64,000 nt of DNA from Crotophaga sulcirostris. Taxonomy: Eukaryota > Chordata > Aves > Cuculiformes > Crotophagidae. The DNA lies in the NCBI GenBank assembly GCA_013397455.1, contig VYZB01000757.1, positions 89,193 through 153,192 on the forward strand, read 5' to 3'. Positions 34,874 to 45,757 of the stretch are shown in pieces (position 1 is the stretch's first letter; the number at the start of each line of letters is the position of its first letter). The notes below the pieces were generated by a model. That model was not told the DNA's origin. It saw nothing but the letters and a program-made list of their open reading frames with translations, and did not search any database. The position numbers and the translations under genes were made by a program.

Positions 34874-37800
34874 CCAATGCACTTACAGCATCTAAAATGA
34901 GCAAAATGCCATAGATAATATTAGCATGAGACAGTACCAATCACATAAGGACTGCTGAACAAATTCTGCATTCAGGTCCATCCCAGCATAGTGTCTACAG
35001 TGATGCAGTTTGGGTCAGCTATGAATTAGGGCTTATTCAGAGCCTGGTGCTGGGTAATTCGAATTTATCTATCCTGGGTCACTGTAGTCAGATCTGGTTT
35101 TATTATAGGAACTGTTTTTCTGAGGATACATCCCCATTTGGGCATTTACAGACTCTTGTCACCTTTGCCACTTTGGGCTTATTTATACCAGGTAATCTAA
35201 CTTCATAGAACTTAAATGAGTCAGTTCTTTTACCGCTGTGCTTGTGAAATCCACAAAAGGCTACTAAAAGCCTATGGACCCAGATTGTTCCAGAAGATGT
35301 TACAGATTTTCCTGGTGTCTTTATATGTTGCATTTAGCATTTGACACTCGAAGCTGCCTGAGAAGTGACACATTCATGTGTCAGAGGGTTATTATAGGTC
35401 ATTTCACACTGAGGATCACAGGTTGCTTCTGTCAGCATAAAAATAACATTTGTGTGTTTTTCAGGTGGTAGGTAACCCTACACGCACTCTGAAAGACATA
35501 ATCATCTTGGAAAATTAAAACTTTAAAAAGGGAATCCTATAGTCACAGAAATAAAACAAAATTCAGGAAAACAAAGTGAGCAGCCAATTTTTGCCGTATG
35601 AACTCATTGCTCCCAAATAACCAGGGTTCAAGACTCGAAATGCTTTAAAGGTGCTACCTGGGGCAAACACCTTACAAAGACAGTGTAAATTTTAATTCCT
35701 GTAAGTTATTAATGGAAAGAGGACTTATTTTACCTCCAAATCACAACCTACTCTCTATCTGTTAAAGTCATCACTTTGTCTTTCCCTGATTCTCAGCCAC
35801 AATTGCTGACAGTATAATGTGATGTAAAAAAAAGAGACTCTCTGAGGACTCTTTTACCCTGGGATATTATTGATAAAATGCCTTGTCTGACTTTTGGTTC
35901 CAGATTTAACCATAGACAGTCACTCTTATAGGACCCAGGTGTTTCTCTAACTTAATGCCAACAGCCTCGTATCAGAAATCTTTTCTGTCCTTCCAGGCCA
36001 AGAAAAACAAACATCTGTAGTTCCTCTATCGGTGTTCTACAGAACGGCCAAGCTGTGAAGCAAAGGTACATTTTGATACTTCAGAGGCCACTGTTTCTTC
36101 TGCTGGTTTTGTTCTCCTGAGGCCTGCTTTCTGCGTGGAAAGAGGAAAGCAACAAATCTCAACAGGTTTGCTCCTGGTTGAACTCTCCTTCAAAGCATTT
36201 CTCTTTCCAGCTATTATTACCTGTCGGCAGCAGACATGAATTTACCAGCAGGCCTGGAACAAACTAAGACTATGAAGATTTTTAACTACGGTACAGGGCG
36301 ATCTCACATTTTAACAGGCCAGGTTTGTAAAATGACTCCTTCACTCTGGCATCTTAACCCATGATTTCTGTCACTTGGCACCTACTCCTTAGTTAGGAGA
36401 ACATTGCAGCCATTGGATGAAGGGGTCACCTCTAGATGAACACACAAGGTCTAATTATTCACTATGGTGTCTGATGTGACCAGTTTTCTATCTCCAACAT
36501 GAGCGCAAAATCCACCTCTTTAGACGAAAGTATTATTTTTGTTTTGTCCTGCTTTCCTTTCTACAGGATTTCACATAGATTGTCCCATTGATCATCATTT
36601 TGGGTACATTTCGGTCATCATTTACATCATTTTGGTTATCATTATGGGTACAACATAGCATAAGAGTCACACCCACAATGTTTGTGTGGCTGACCAACAC
36701 CTGAGCTTCATACTGTTCATGAGAGCTGAGGACATTGCAAAAGGATTGAAGACAGTCCCATGGAGAACATAATTTTCTGTTCTTTTTTTTTTTTTAATTT
36801 TGTAATTTCTTCTCCTTTCAGACAGTTTAATAGATCTTTTTCATGGCTATAACATTTCTGTTTATCTAAATATATTATCTACATTTTTGATAAGTTGTCA
36901 AGAGGAGCAGAGAGTCTTTTGGCTCTCTGTCTCCAAAATCTGAAACATATCTTTCATTTACTGAGTGCCAATCATAGCAACAATATTTTGCCACCAAAAA
37001 GGTTTCATCTCTAAATAAAATTGTGATATGAAAATCCTCACTAAAGGGGTCGCTTTACTGGGTGACCTATAAATGGAGTACAGACAGCTCTGGAATGAAA
37101 AATGCGGCTGTTTAGCCATTATGGCAAAGATCAGAACTTCACAACTGTGGAAATACTGAGGTAACTCGGCTTTCCTAGATGGAAGTGTAGCATAAAGGAA
37201 TGGCAACTTAATCCTGTATTTATAACCCCTGGCTGAAGTTGCAGACATACGTCCTCTTCCAAATCCATCTAGGTCAGCTGAAGATAATATCAGCTCCCCT
37301 TCCCTCCCAGCTGTTTTGTTACCACAGCACAGCCAGCATTAGGGGTGTGTTCTCACACCTTCCTACCCAGGGCTGCCTTAGAATTTTCAAGGTTTTCATA
37401 TAGTACAAGCTTTTGAATGTCTTTGCCCTGATTTTTACAGTTCTACGTAGCTAAAATCACCTGTGCACCCTGTGACTCTATAGCATATCTGCAGGTAATG
37501 AGGCCAGTCAGATTCAATGCGTATTTGATGTAAAACCACACAAAGCAGGTACAGGAGGTCTGACACTTCCGGAAATTCAGCTGGAAAAATCTATATTAAA
37601 GAATCTTTGTAAGTAAATATGGACAGTAAAATTCACTATTATGTCTATTTCAGACCTGATAGAATTAAATTTAAACTGTAGAATCATCTAGATTTTCTGT
37701 CTAAGTGTTGCCACTTGGCAGGAGGGAACAGGACTAGGCTGGACCCCAGCATTATACCTCTCAGGTTGGTTTTGAGCTTACCTTGAAAGCTACATAAACA

Positions 37801-39189
37801 TGATGTCCCAATCTCTTTCTTCATTATTTATTTTTCTATAAAGCCACTCACACCTAGGGGAGTTGTGTATTTAAGGCTATGATAAATGAAGCTGAATGTT
37901 TTGACCTTTGAACCATATTCACTGGAGAAGCTGCTAGGAGAACGTGCTTTAAATATGATATTGTGTGAGAAGTGGTATAACGACTGTGTGAGTCTCAATT
38001 CCCTTTAGATTTTATTTCTGCTAAGGTCAGATTCCAGTGTATGATGTGTACTTGTTCGAAGTTCAGTGCTTTATAAATAGCAAATGCTTTCAAGGTTTAC
38101 CGTACTGGTTTTGACCTTATTGAAATCCCTGTTGTATGCACTGAACATAAGGAGCAAACCACTTTACTCCCAATCCATCACAGTGTTCAGAAAGGGTGCT
38201 TTATAAAGAAATTGACATATCCATAATTTGTTCTTCTATGATTTTTAGTTTTTTATCATTGAACAATAACAAAAACTCTATGGGTGTGCATTTTAAAAGC
38301 ATTTTGTGTTATAGATAGATCAAACATTTTGAAACTGGAGTCAAAGCTAAACATAATGTAGTGTATTACCTCTTCCTATTACTGCATGAATAGAAACTGC
38401 TGAATATTTACAATATCACAGCTCTTGGGAGTTACATGTGACATTGTCAATAGCAGACAGTATAATTCATTTGGTCTTCTTTTTAGGAATATAAGTAGAG
38501 CTGGTTCTGTGTGAGAGCAGGTGCTGGAGTACATTTCTGGAGTGCTAGCAGTATGGTAGTCAAGATCATCCTGGTACAAAATTAGCTCTTCAAAACCCAT
38601 AAAACCTGCTTGAGGGAAATAGATGAAGACCTCTTTTTTTAGGTACTCCATTACAAACCATTAGTACTGTACCTGAAAAGCCAGCTACTGATATTATGTG
38701 CAAAGGTAATCTGTGCTCACCTTGCCCTCCAGACTGTGCATACTGCCATGTGTTATATAGGGAAAAAAAAAAAGTGTACACCTTATTCTGTAACCACTGC
38801 CATGTGCTTTTATCATGTGAATAATAGGTCACCTAAATAGCAGATTTCTGGGACTCACTAAGCCTCAGATGGCAGAGCATCACATGTGCAATTTTTTTTC
38901 TGTAAATATCTTACACATCAGGGTCTCAGAATATATGCTGTATTAAAATGGCCCTTCCTCTGTGTGTGCCCTGATTTTCATAGAAAGGAGTCACATCTAG
39001 ACGAACACACAAGGACAGCTTAAAGGTCACAGTAACCAGCACCTAGTTCTTCAGGGCTGAGATGTATTCTAAAATAAGGATAATATATGTTAGAGCGCAC
39101 CGTACCATATCTCCTTGTGCCAAGGGTTCTCTTACAGATGCTGTCTTTGAGTTCCTGGTTACTTTGCTGGTTTATTCCTTTGGACCAGC
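34874..39189. other. Unique sequence, about 4.3 kb, the longest CR1-free stretch
   Basis: No coding exon or RNA gene was recognised. Simple features are a 13-base T run at 36783-36795 and a loose ATCATTTTGG-type repetition at about 36588-36650. A shared 31-base word occurs at 36419 and 38983. Frames up to 96 codons (minus 36958-37248) show no family similarity. Confidence 0.5.
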
Positions 39190-39766
39190 AGATGTATTCA
39201 AGGTGTATTCTACTCCTGTCTTGTGAGACCCCACCTGGAGTAATGAGTTCACTTCTGGAATCCCCAACCTAAGAAGGAGATGGAACTGTTGGAACGGGTC
39301 TAAGGGAGGGATACAAAGATGATCCAAGAGCTGGAGCACCTCTGCTATGAGGACAGGCTGAGAGAGTTGGGGTTGTTCAGCCTGGAGAAGAGAAGGCTCC
39401 AGAGAGACCTTAGAGTGGCCTTCCAGTACCTGAAGAGGGCTATAAGAAAGGTGGAGAGGGTTTTTTTACAAGGACTTGTAGTGATAGGATGAGGAGGAAT
39501 GGCTTCAAATTGGAAGGGAGAAGATTTAGATTAGACATTAGGAAGAAATTCTTCAGGATGAAGGTGATGAAACACTGGCACAGGTTGCCCAGGGAAGTTG
39601 TGGCTGCCCCCTCCCTGGAAGTGTTGAAGGCCAGGTTGGATGGGGCCTTGATCAGGTTGGTGTGGTGGGAGGTGTCCCTGCCCGTGGCAGGGGGTTGGAA
39701 CTGGATGTTCTTTAAGGTCCCTTCCAGCCTAAACTGTTCTGTGATTCTATGATTCTATGGTTCTGT
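39190..39766 (+). mobile_element. CR1: CR1 LINE fragment, about 575 bases, ATTCTATG type
   Basis: Sense CR1 from 'cttgtgagaccccacctgga' (ORF2 RPHLE-like codons) through 'gagctggagcacctctgcta', 'ttcagcctggagaagagaag' and 'aggaagaaattcttcaggat', then the UTR 'ggaggtgtccctgcccgtgg' and a tail of three ATTCTATG-like units. The frame 39489-39752 holds the C-terminal part. A stop (taaggg near 39301) and other changes break the upstream frame. Confidence 0.95.
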
Positions 39767-39962
39767 ATTATTTTAGCTGCAGCTCTGTCCCTAGTTTACC
39801 ATACTAAATTTAGTCCAAAAAGTATCCTTTCTGTTTTCACCAACTAGGTCAATTATTAGCAGTCATATTTTCGTGGCTGAACTGTCCCCAAAAACATACA
39901 TTTACGTTCAGTGCAACTGGTTGTTCTCTTATGAAAATGTTGCCAAGAGGAATTCAGGTGGC
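39767..39962. other. Unique spacer
   Basis: Nothing recognised. Confidence 0.4.
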
Positions 39963-40047
39963 TTCCAAGCCAAACCATTCTGTGATTCTATGAAACCGTG
40001 ATTCTACGAAACCATGATTCTATCATTCTATGATCCTATGATCCCAT
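39963..40047 (+). repeat. CR1-type octamer tail with almost no CR1 body
   Basis: 'ccaagccaaaccattctgtg' matches the last bases of CR1, followed by about 60 bases of degenerate GATTCTATG-type units. Only some 25 bases of element precede the tail, so this is an extremely truncated insertion or a tail that expanded on its own. Confidence 0.8.
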
Positions 40048-40280
40048 ATGGAAAGAAACTGGAGTGAGGTCCGATTCCTCCCTCACCCCTTTTCTTGTGA
40101 AGACCTGCAGCACCCAGAGGGGCTGGGAAGTTACTCTTCTGTCAGATAACCTTGGGTTATCCTTAACAGACAATGTAGGCACTATCACAGCTGCAAGAGG
40201 ATGAGGAAGAAGGGGGAACTCTGAGGGGGTAACACCGCAGAGAAACTGTTTGTGGCCCTCTAAGATTTCACCAGTGGGTC
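40048..40280. other. Unique spacer
   Basis: Nothing recognised. Confidence 0.4.
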
Positions 40281-40384
40281 AGAGAATCATAGAATCATCA
40301 AGTTGAAAAAGACCTTTGAGATCATGGAGTCCAATCGTACCTGTCTAATTACTAAATCATGTCCCTGAGGAATTCATCTACCCA
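40281..40384 (-). mobile_element. CR1: CR1 LINE scrap, second 3'-end type
   Basis: Antisense: 'agagaatcatagaatcatca', 'agttgaaaaagacctttgag', 'attactaaatcatgtccctg' and 'aggaattcatctaccca'. It is truncated at the end of ORF2. Confidence 0.9.
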
Positions 40385-40859
40385 GAAGAGAGCTCACACA
40401 AAGGCTCTGAGTAGGTCTTTAATTCTCCACCACGTAACCTGGGATGGTGAAAGTGGCTCCTATTGCAAAACAGCCCCACCTCTCCCGGCTGCCGAGTCGC
40501 GTTTGGGACTGGTTTTGGCACCTGGCACAGCTGGTGGCCAAGTGCACACACCCTGACGTGCAGGCTGCCAAACGGCCCAGAGCCCAGCCAGGGCAGCCAG
40601 GCAGGACTTGTCTTCTGTCTAGACCTCTGCATAGGAAAGGGCTCTCAGAGTCAATCCAGATTAACCGTGTAGGATCCAGGAGAAAAACTCAGACCATGCC
40701 ACGCTGCTCCGCGCTCTTCACAACCCACTGGGATGCAGCAAGACAGCTGAAATCCCAAACAACACCTACCTTTAACGTTCTATATCCTATTAGCAAATGG
40801 TCTATTAATTACACCCCAGTGGCTGGTTGTAGCAGCACCATCCAGTCTCTCCAGCTGAA
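40385..40859. other. GC-richer unique stretch with a 139-codon frame
   Basis: The plus frame 40444-40863 (139 codons) is among the longest outside repeats. It has no recognised motif and is mirrored by an 84-codon minus frame, which is expected when local GC content lowers stop-codon frequency. I do not call a gene. Confidence 0.35.
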
Positions 40860-41390
40860 GTAATAAAAATAACCTAATCACTTCTCTGCTTTTCCCACTC
40901 AGAAAGCTACCATGCATTAACTCAATCCATCATACAAAAGATTTCATTTTGTTTCTGCAATTCAGCCCTAAGAGGAGGCTGTCAAGCTTTTATGATAAAA
41001 AAAATAATTATCTCCTTCGACAGTGGTCCCATTTAAATTGGTCTTTTAAAGAGACATCTTGGGTGTATTTTTCCTTTCTTTCACCCTGACGAAAAGAAAT
41101 GAAGCATCTCTCAGCCCATTATTCCCTCCTTCCTCCAAACTCATGTTAAAGGAATAAAATAAAAGCTGGCCACGTTTATTATCTTTCTTATCTCTTATGA
41201 GTGGCTTGGTTGTTCAGTCATAACTTGACACAATGCTAATTGAAGTCACTATGCTTTTTCAGCCATCTTAATTAAGTCTTAGATAAGGTGATACCAAAAC
41301 ACAATGTCAGTGTAACATATTTTACCAGAGCATTCAGTAGCTGGTGGTTTAAATTAATAAATGATATTTTTTTTCCCTATACCAGGAGGG
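40860..41390. promoter_or_regulatory. Candidate conserved non-coding element
   Basis: AT-rich, repeat-free sequence dense in short transcription-factor-like words: TTAATTAA at 41269-41276, GCTAATTGA near 41235, and TTATCTTTCTTATCTCTTAT (GATA-type) near 41179-41198. Such a mix is typical of vertebrate developmental enhancers but is also common by chance in AT-rich DNA. Without an alignment to other birds this is only a suggestion. Confidence 0.22.
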
Positions 41391-42074
41391 ATTGTTAGCA
41401 ACTCCTGCTAGAAAGCTAACCTGGTACTTCCTATGATTATACTCTTCACAAGACTTCCTTTATAGGACTTGTGAACCTCTAACTATGGTGTTTTGCACCT
41501 TTTTTTAACTTTTAAAAACTTATTCTTAAATCTAGACATTTACAGAAGGCACTTGTAATCTATGGGTGATTTGCATGTAAGAAACCTTCTGTTTTTTCCT
41601 TCTGTTATGGTCCAGTTATAAATCTTTGAAAAAGAGTTATTCCACCTGTTGGTTAGAATTCTATAGCTAATTTCCTAGAAACTGCACCACTCGTGCCAAT
41701 GTTCCAGGTGGAAGCTGCAGAGGGCAGAGCAAGACTTCGGTTTTGCCTGGGCAAACCTAACTGAAAACCAAGAGCTGGAGCGGGTGAGGAAAAGGTCTCC
41801 AAAGTGAGTGTGGGAAGGAGTCTGCAGGCAGAGGGGAGAGGAAACAGAAATAAGGACCTTGGGAGGCAGCACAGGAAAAATAAGGCTACAAAGGCAGATT
41901 TGGACCCAACTGAAGACTGGAGCAAGGGGAAGGAAGAATGATTGGTAAATGAGTAAAAGATGGTCAGCCAGGAAGCTAATAATGGCCAGGTGAAGAAGCC
42001 ATGGGCTATCTTCTCCCACCAGACTGTCAGTGTGTTTCCTAGCAAGCAATAAAATCTGGATAGCAAAAGAAACA
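41391..42074. other. Unique sequence, no gene seen
   Basis: Overlapping minus frames of 140-141 codons (41653-42100) run into the neighbouring CR1. They are hydrophobic and low-complexity in places, because the sense strand is purine-rich here, and have no domain similarity. Confidence 0.45.
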
Positions 42075-42297
42075 TGAGACATTAGGAAGAAATTGTTCAT
42101 GCTGAGGGTGGTGAGACACTGGCACAGGTTGCCCAGGGAAGCTGTGGCTGTTCCCTCCCTGGAGGTGTTGAAGGCCAGGTTGGATGGGGCCTTGATCAGC
42201 CTGGGGTGGTGGGAGGTGTCTCTGCCTATGGCAGGGGGGTTGGAACTCGATGATCGTTAAAATCCATTCCAACCCAAACCATTTTATGTTTCTATGA
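42075..42297 (+). mobile_element. CR1: CR1 LINE fragment, ATTCTATG type
   Basis: Sense CR1 from 'gagacattaggaagaaattg' (ORF2 DIRKKF codons) through 'caggttgcccagggaagctg', 'ttggatggggccttgatcag' and 'gaactcgatgatcgttaaaa' to a worn tail. Confidence 0.93.
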
Positions 42298-42511
42298 ATT
42301 AGTCAGTGGTTTGGAGAGGGAGAACTGAGGGTCTATTGTGTGCAAGAGATTGGGTTGTGGCTAGGAAGGGAACCAGACTATGACAGCACGAGAGGAAAGG
42401 GTTGTTTTGGGGAAGACAGTGAAGACCATGAGAACACTGAAGATAAGAGGGGCTTGAAACAAGGGTAGGGAGGTCTGAGTTGGCTACTCAGAGGGCACGT
42501 ACTCATACAGG
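42298..42511. other. Unique spacer
   Basis: Nothing recognised. Confidence 0.4.
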
Positions 42512-42991
42512 GTGTTGCATTTGTCCAGAGGAGGGCAACGAAGATGGTGAAGGGTTTGGAGCACAAGCCCTGTGAGGAGCAACTGAGGGAGCTGGGGCTG
42601 TTTAGTCTGGAGAAGAGGAGGCTCAGGGGAGACCTTGTTGCTCTCTACAACTCCCTAAAAGGAGGTTGTAGTCAGGCAGGGGTTGGTCTCTTCTCTCAGG
42701 TGACCAGTGACAGAACTAGAGGACATGGACTCAAGCTTCATCAGGGAAAGTTTATGCTTGATATTAGGAGGGAATTCTTCCCTGAAAGGGTGATTGGCCA
42801 TTGGAATGCACTGCCCAGGGAGGTGGTGGAGTCACCAACCCTGGAGGTGTTTAAGAGGAGATTGGCTGAGGCACTCAGTGCCATGGTTTAGATGATGGAT
42901 TATTATTAGTGTTGGGTTCTAGGTTGGACTTGATGATCTCAGAGGTCCTTTCGAACCTTGTAATACTGTGATACTGTGATACTGTGATACT
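42512..42991 (+). mobile_element. CR1: CR1 LINE fragment with an open 115-codon ORF2 end
   Basis: Sense CR1 of the ATACTGTG-tail type, about 480 bases. The frame 42544-42891 is open to its natural [83 protein letters not shown] and EALSAMV. The ATG is an internal codon of ORF2, not its start. Three to four ATACTGTG tail units close it. Clean reading and an intact tail suggest a recent insertion. Confidence 0.95.
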
Positions 42992-44041
42992 ATTTCTTAC
43001 TGGCATTTACCAAGCTCAAAACGATGTGCATACGTCATACAGTCCAGTATTTCTGGGAAGTGACCAACTGGATATAGCTCGCATAGAAAATCTAATTCTT
43101 TCCAGAAACATGTCCATTTTTGGGTTTTTCTGTTATATGACAGTAGTTGCCATTGTATGAGATGACAGACAAACATGCATTAAGAGAGAAAAAATGATTG
43201 TCTTAATCAGCATTATTGAGAGAGGAAAGAGTTTATGTGGCAACATCAAACTAATTGTCTTCACATAAAATATTCAATATACTGAAATGGGTTTTGCTGT
43301 GAAAGACTAATTTTCTTATCTTAATAAAATACATTTGTGCCACTAAACACTACAGAATATAGTATTAAGAAAGCCTCGTTTTGGTACTTCAATTATTTAT
43401 CTGGCATCTGAAATCCTATTTCTACTACAAATAACTGCGTTTTAAAAAAAATGGTTTAAAGGCAGTAATACTTGTTATAATATTAATTACAGTGCATTGC
43501 TAAGCAGCCAGGACAAGGTTCATAAGCAGCCAGATGAACAACAAAGTATAACTATAAAAGGAAAATTCTCTATAGATTGACATTAGGATGTCATCCTCTG
43601 ACAGAATTCCCAGTATAGCTATAAACTGGGAATAAAAGCAGAAATCCTCTGTGATAGCTGCATTCCTCTCTGCTTTCAGTCTAGTCTTAGCCTGCTTTTT
43701 ATAATCTGCCTCCAGAGACATTACTTGAGATAATTTCAAGTATCTAACCAAAAAGTTACAACTTTATGTTATTCACAAGTGCCATTTGCATTGTGTTGTA
43801 GGGCTGCAGAACCAGAACAGGAGGAATCTGGGGAGCAGTCACTACAAGGGAGTCGATTCAGCCTTTGAGACCAAGGACGTACCTGTAGATTTTGAGAGAA
43901 TTAGTGGTAAAAGAGTGTTTGCTTTGAAAGGTGATTCTTATGTGTAACTACTCTGATACTGGGTAATTCCACAGAGATTTTTTTTATATCCGATGAAGAA
44001 ATGCAATTAAATATGGGAGGAACTCTACTGTGGAATGTAAT
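42992..44041. other. Unique AT-rich sequence
   Basis: No repeat or gene was recognised. An 83-codon minus frame (43500-43751) has no domain similarity. Confidence 0.5.
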
Positions 44042-45179
44042 ATCGCAGAATCTCAAAATGGTTGAAGTTGGAAGGGATCTCTTGAAATCGTCTAGTCCAA
44101 CACCACTTCTTAAGCAGGGTCAAACATAGGTGGTTGCCCAGGACTCTGTCCAGTATTATTTTAAATATTTCCAAAAATAGAGACTAAATAGCCTCTATGG
44201 GCAACCCATTCCTGTGTTCGACCACTCTCACAATAAAATGTTTTGATTTTGTTGGTTTTTTTTTAAAATTTGTCCCTGTTGCCTCTTGTCCTGTCATGAG
44301 GCACAACTGAAAAGGTGCTCCCTCTTATTCGTGGATATTTTTACATATTGATAAAATCACCTTCAGCCTTCTCTTCTCCAGGCTGAACAGTCCCAGCTTT
44401 CTCAGCCTGTCCTCATTCAAGAGATGCTCCAGTCTCATCATAATCTTTGTGACTGGTTGCTGGACACTTTCCAGTATGTCCACGTCTCTTGTACTGGGGA
44501 GCCCAGAAGTGGACCCAGGACTTTATACGTGGCCTCACCAGCACTGAGAGGAAGGATCATCTGTGTTGACCTGCTGCCAAGGCTTTTCCTAGTGCTGTCC
44601 TTTAGGCCTTTGTCACAGGAGCACATTTCTAGCTCATGTTCAGCTTGTTGACCCACACATACTTTTCTGAAAATTTGTTTTCCAGCTGGCTGGCCCCAGC
44701 ATATACTGGTGTGCAGGGTTATTCCTCTGCAGATGCAGGACTTGGCATTTTCTTTCCTGAATTCCATGAGTTTCTTCTTCGTTCAGTTCTCCAGCCTATC
44801 CAGGTCCCTCTGAGTGGTAACACACCCTCTGGTTTATCCACTACTCTTCAAGTCTTATGTTGCTTCCAAACTCACTGTGGGTACACTCTGCCCCATTTTT
44901 CAGGTCATTAATGAAGATGTGGAATGTTACTGGTCTCAGTTTTGACTCCTATTGTGGTATATAGTGTCAAAAACCTTACTAAAGTAAAGTTAGACAACAT
45001 TCACCACCCTCCCCTCATCCACTAAGCTGGTTCCCTCATTGGAGAAGACTATCAGGTTGGATAAGCACAATTCCCCATTTGTAAATCCTTGCCGACCAAT
45101 CCTGATCTTCTCTTTTGTCCTTCACATGTCTGGGATTAATTGCTCCATCACCTTCCGAGGGCTTGAAGTGAAGTTCACC
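44042..45179 (-). mobile_element. CR1: Old long CR1 LINE, 3' part, left of a nested LTR
   Basis: Antisense, diverged CR1. It begins with 'ttgaagttggaagggatctc', 'aagcagggtcaaacataggt' and 'aacccattcctgtgttcgac'. It continues through 'ccttctcttctccaggctga' and 'ctcagcctgtcctcattcaa' into the ORF2 reverse-transcriptase region ('tcattaatgaagatgtggaa', 'taattgctccatcaccttcc'). It resembles the CR1-C/Y-type 3' body. With the right half it spans about 1.4 kb, the longest CR1 here. Stops and indels have destroyed the frame. A solo LTR interrupts it at 45180. Confidence 0.9.
45174..45179. repeat. Target-site duplication of the solo LTR, left copy
   Basis: TTCACC lies directly left of the TG that opens the LTR. 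It is repeated at 45489-45494. Six bases is the usual duplication length for alpharetrovirus/ERVK-like integrases. Confidence 0.85.
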
Positions 45180-45488
45180 TGTGGAGAGCTTTATAACAGA
45201 CAACGGACACGTCAGCTCTGAAATGTCCTTGATCAAAGAATGACTGAGTTTGAAAAACATGAAGGAGGAACAAAGTCAGCACGTGAACAGCAAAAACAGA
45301 ACCTAATCGCCAACCAATCATATTTGTTATTGGAGTTATTTTTAGTATCCTATATAAGAGAAATTTTTAGTATCCTATAAAAGAGTTATTTTTAGTATCT
45401 TGTAAAGGAGTATAAATTGCGAGGCTTGACGCGAAGTAAATGTCTTCTGATCTGCACTCGTCAGGAGTCCGTGTTTTACATCTCCTCA
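45180..45488 (+). mobile_element. Solo LTR of an endogenous retrovirus (class II-like), 309 bases
   Basis: The element opens TGTGGAGA and closes TCTCCTCA. The closing bases reverse-complement to TGAGGAGA, so the terminal inverted repeat matches 7 of 8. It is flanked by a perfect 6-base duplication TTCACC. Inside are CCAAT (45314-45318), three 25-base units each with a TATA-like word (45336-45410), then TATAAAT (45411-45417) and AGTAAA (45435-45440), a variant polyadenylation signal. No gag, pol or env sequence is adjacent, so it is the residue of LTR-LTR recombination. It sits inside an older antisense CR1. The family name is unknown to me. Confidence 0.85.
45336..45410 (+). repeat. Triplicated 25-base TATA-bearing module in the LTR
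   Basis: Units 45336-45360, 45361-45385 and 45386-45410 share the core tttttagtatc and end in (a/g)gag. Their TATA-like words are ctatataag, ctataaaag and ttgtaaagg. A canonical TATAAAT follows immediately. The copies diverge by 2-4 bases each. Confidence 0.9.
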
Positions 45489-45494
45489 TTCACC
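45489..45494. repeat. Target-site duplication of the solo LTR, right copy
   Basis: TTCACC follows the closing CA of the LTR and matches the copy at 45174-45179. Confidence 0.85.
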
Positions 45495-45757
45495 AACCTA
45501 TAGATCTAGAGATCTTCCTTCTTGCTCTTCTTGAACATAGAAGTGATATTTGCTTTCTTCCAGTCTTCATAAACAACCCTTGGGCACCATAACCTTGCAA
45601 TGATAATCAAGAGTGGTCAGACAACCCGTGACATCAACCAGCTCTCTCAACGTTTGTGGATGCAATCTATCAGACTCTGTGGACTTCAGGATGTCTGGTT
45701 GGTTTAAGTGCTTTCTAATGTGGTTCTCCTTCACCAAGGATAAGTCTTTCACATTCT
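45489..45757 (-). mobile_element. CR1: Old long CR1 LINE, part right of the nested LTR
   Basis: Continuation of the antisense CR1 upstream in ORF2: 'cttccttcttgctcttcttg', 'agtgatatttgctttcttcc', 'ccagctctctcaacgtttgt' and 'ggatgcaatctatcagactc'. These correspond to the CR1 reverse-transcriptase segment that precedes the part left of the LTR, so both pieces were one insertion. Confidence 0.85.

Noticed and set aside
34299..34940. Frames of 182-213 codons
   Set aside because: They consist almost entirely of unknown residues because they cross the 512-N gap.
40444..40863. 139-codon plus frame in GC-richer DNA
   Set aside because: It is mirrored by an antisense frame, has no family similarity and carries no exon signals.
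41653..42100. Overlapping 140- and 141-codon minus frames
   Set aside because: Two frames open together over a purine-rich strand is a composition effect. One runs into CR1 sequence and neither has a known motif.
42544..42891. Open CR1 frame as a host gene
   Set aside because: It is the normal C-terminal end of CR1 ORF2 without a catalytic core or its own start. It is a truncated retrotransposon rather than a domesticated gene.
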